From: Hanleya hanleyi
Lineage: Eukaryota > Mollusca > Polyplacophora > Lepidopleurida > Hanleyidae
Direction of reading: 5' to 3'
DNA: 64,000 bases
Assembly: GCA_036873755.1 (NCBI GenBank)
Contig: JAVTVY010033752.1
Span: forward strand, 80,882 to 144,881
The translations under genes and the position numbers were made by a program. The notes under the pieces were generated by a model. The model made no database searches, was not told the origin of the DNA, and saw nothing but the letters and a program-made list of their open reading frames with translations. Shown piece by piece: positions 61,612 to 64,000 of this stretch (within the stretch, counting starts at the first letter, position 1; the number at the start of each line of letters is the position of its first letter).

Positions 61612-61904
61612 GCCAGAGAAAAGGTGACAAATATCACCCCGAAAAGGTGATGAGTTAGAGCCATCACCCCTTTTTATGATGACATTAAAAATAATGGCGA
61701 TCACCTCTAAAGAGTAATGAGCAATGATTGTAAATTTAGGTCATCACCTTTTAAGGGTGATGACGAAAAATCATCACCTTAAAAAGTGATAGCCGTCATC
61801 ATTTAAAGGTGATGGCTCTAACTCATCGCTTTTTAAAGGTGATGGCCAGGTCTGATCACCATTAAAAAGCGATGGGCCATCACCTTTTTCTGGATGTGTA
61901 TATA
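61612..61904. mobile_element. MITE built of ATCACCTTTTTAAGGTGAT palindromes
   Basis: The left end TACACTGCCAGAGAAAAGGT and the right end read inverted TACACATCCAGAAAAAGGTG are similar. Between them are many TCACCTTTTAAGGGTGA-type palindromes. It lies 130 bp after exon 3 of the secreted-protein gene. Confidence 0.75.
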
Positions 61905-61909
61905 TCGCC

Positions 61910-64000
61910 CCTTTCACCTCGTTTTTAAACACGAATGCGCGATTCCAAAACGTCACGGTTCCACGTCATTATATGATAGTGTTAGTGACAGACTGGTACC
62001 CATCCACTGCACATGCTCGCTATCGCTAAGCCTAGTCAATCCGTTCAACGTTATTAGACGACGCTTTGGGAAGTTCCTCGTGCGCAGAAATGCCTCACAA
62101 CTCGTCTTTCTGGGAACGGCGGATACATTTCAACTTCAGCGTCGTATTATAACGTTGTGCACCAATCGGATTTACGACAACATGATGACGTGTAGACACA
62201 GGACATTAGTTTCGACATAATGACATCAGCGGGCGTTACAATTGAAATGTCGCCTTGATCGCGGGTATAACATATCATATCGGCAAAGGTGGACTGTCCA
62301 TCCTTCCCACAGCGCATGCTCCATTTCACAGGCTTATTTATCATCTCTACCCCCAGTAGCGGAAGTTGATTTTTACGACGTTGCTATGACGTGTAGGGGA
62401 AAACCCACGTACGCACGGTTCAGTTTGAACTCCTTTAGTTTTGCACATGAGCGAACTACTTTTCATATGCTCTGTCCAGATAAACAGGGAAAATAACCTC
62501 CAGATAATTCTTTTTAACGCTAGGTCAACATAGGTATTATGCGGACTTGAAAAGTAATCGAAATGTTCGGCAAACATCTATTTTACCATATGTGATGTGA
62601 CTTCCGGCGATGTGCGCGCGGCCCCGAATCCGGTACAAAAATCTGACTGGTGGCTGGGGTATTCTTAGACCCCCAGCGAAGGTGGTTGGTGGACTGTCAT
62701 GCCACTGAGCCAAACATTAAACTTCATCGCACATATTCACCATTGGGAGATAGATGAGTTTGAAGGCATTTCTGTAGAAATCCGTTCTCAAAACGAGGTC
62801 AACGCTGCATCACCAGTTGTTTTCCATTTGCGTACACTTCGCCATCCATAAGATGGCTTGCGAATCGTGTGTCTCCATTATCGCGGAGCGATGTCCGGTG
62901 TTTTACCGGATTCTGTTCGGCCTTCATCCGGCGGAGAACAGACTCGAAAACTCTAATAAATTACAGGTTTTCATACATACCTCGGAAACAGATATTGCCT
63001 GGACTTACAAAATATATATGTATGAATAACTTTCGTATCATCCAAGAGGTGTGGTAGATCTGTAAATTTGAACAAGTAGATCATCACATGACTCGAAAAT
63101 GGCGGGTGACGTTGGGGTTACGTCGGTAGACTTTAGCGGATTGGCTGACGAAGTCACGTGGTATTGATTTATGGAAATTCCCTCTAGCAGTTGCCGAAAG
63201 TAGTCTGAAATGGATACACACGATCCCAGGGTCAGTCTTACCGCGTATAGATGACCGAAATGGTTACAGGTTGGTTGTTTTCGTGAACCGCGAAGTCCTT
63301 TTCAAAACGAGGCCAAAGCTGCTGTGCTCGCGGTGCATTATGGGATACCATGAAAGTCGGAATTGTCTGTTGGCCTCGCTGAAAGGCATTCCCTGCAATA
63401 AACATTGGTCGAAAAATCCTATCATTTACAAATCAGCAAAAATTGGAAAAGCCCTTCCACAAAAGGCCGATCCATAATTGACAGGGGAGAATATTTCAAA
63501 GAAGAACGATCAGCAATCTCAGTAAACTCGGATATAATATTACGGAATATCATATCTGAATTCAGCCCTATATAAATCCCATGCGAATCTGAAACTGCAT
63601 TTGTTAGCCAACCAGGTAGCTAGCTTGATGAAATCACGCCCACAGTAATTGCACACGGTAGCACGCGGACTAATGTATAAACATTATCGAGAAACAGTAT
63701 GGTAATATGGGATCATTTCCAGACAGTGTGTGTGAAGATCAAAGAGTTTACTCCCGCCGAAGTTTGGCTTTGTTAGGGGGTAGAAAATATCAAAAGATTG
63801 TGCCGCGCGAAGATGTTAATCTCCGTGAAGTAAACGTCAATCATTGTCAGAGAGAAAAATCGGGAATGGTCGTGATTGGCTTATTATGGGATCTCGTAGA
63901 ATATCGGCGAACATTTCGCACGAAGTTTTCATAGGGTTACGTCTAGATGTTATTCACCTGATTTACCATCTTGGTTTACCTAGCTTGAACGTGTAACTTT
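61910..64000. other. Right end of the window, no supported exon
   Basis: Open frames of 60-108 codons, none with a domain or a convincing pair of splice sites. It may be intron of the secreted-protein gene. ATGGCG words near 63097 (AAAATGGCGGGTGACG) could mark a promoter, but this is weak. Confidence 0.35.

Noticed and set aside
61482..64000. Further exons of the secreted-protein gene
   Set aside because: Acceptor-like sites (for example at 62965, 63269 and 63719) are not followed by frames that resemble the first exons or have good donors.

Overview
This is eukaryotic, almost certainly metazoan, DNA from a repeat-rich nuclear genome. Genes are split by GT-AG introns, and most of the window is transposable elements: tRNA-headed SINEs, a 5S-rRNA-derived segment, many inverted-repeat DNA elements, a Helentron/pearl-like tandem element and short microsatellites. 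Some features recall marine invertebrates, and molluscs in particular: AAGGGAGAYAA words near 6.1 and 7.9 kb, the GTCTCCCCCAA...TTGGGGGGAGAC hairpin at 9.5 kb, and 157-bp HINE-like tandem units. The species cannot be fixed from the sequence alone.

Layout. 0-11.6 kb: dispersed repeats (a ~1.4-kb unit that recurs inverted at 49.7-51.7 kb, a SINE, a 253-bp palindromic MITE, a 480-bp unit that recurs at 55.2 kb, and a CpG-dense fold-back cluster at 10.75-11.11 kb). 11.6-44.7 kb: the main object, a ~33.1-kb structure bounded by two inverted arms (11592-15895 and 39836-44659) with TTAA at both outer edges. Each arm has four palindrome-rich arrays separated by three spacers in the same order, and the third spacer of both arms carries the same MITE plus 5S-like insert. 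Just inside the left arm starts a two-exon DDE/integrase-core transposase (15965-20138, +). Just inside the right arm starts a convergent gene on the other strand: a predicted non-coding first exon (about 39793-39830), a 25-codon exon (34765-34844) and a large exon (29510-31537). Together the coding exons give an intact 700-residue HECT-type ubiquitin ligase-like protein. Each gene has a ~3-kb intron occupied by other repeats: a 2.4-kb fold-back of AAAACGAG words in the transposase gene, and a decayed C2H2 zinc-finger array plus a MITE in the HECT gene. The rest of the interior is repeats.

44.7-57.7 kb: intergenic, with dispersed repeat copies, a 209-bp MITE with a 6-bp target duplication, a 57-bp-arm hairpin and an ACTCAAGTTGAGT-type palindromic MITE. 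57.7-61.5 kb: the one likely host gene, a + strand gene with a signal peptide exon and at least two further exons. It encodes a secreted, helix-rich protein of unknown family that appears to run past the window. Its second intron holds one inverted-repeat element nested in another. 61.5-64 kb: a further palindromic MITE and unannotated sequence.

How it fits together (inference): the 33-kb unit looks like a young giant cut-and-paste DNA transposon. Its terminal inverted repeats appear to supply both the transposase-binding arrays and the two inward promoters. The encoded proteins are a transposase of the eukaryotic IS3-like/integrase-core type and a HECT E3 as accessory or cargo. Several smaller elements nearby share the same design (short word-specific palindromes in arrays, TAY-type ends) and may be non-autonomous relatives of the same superfamily.
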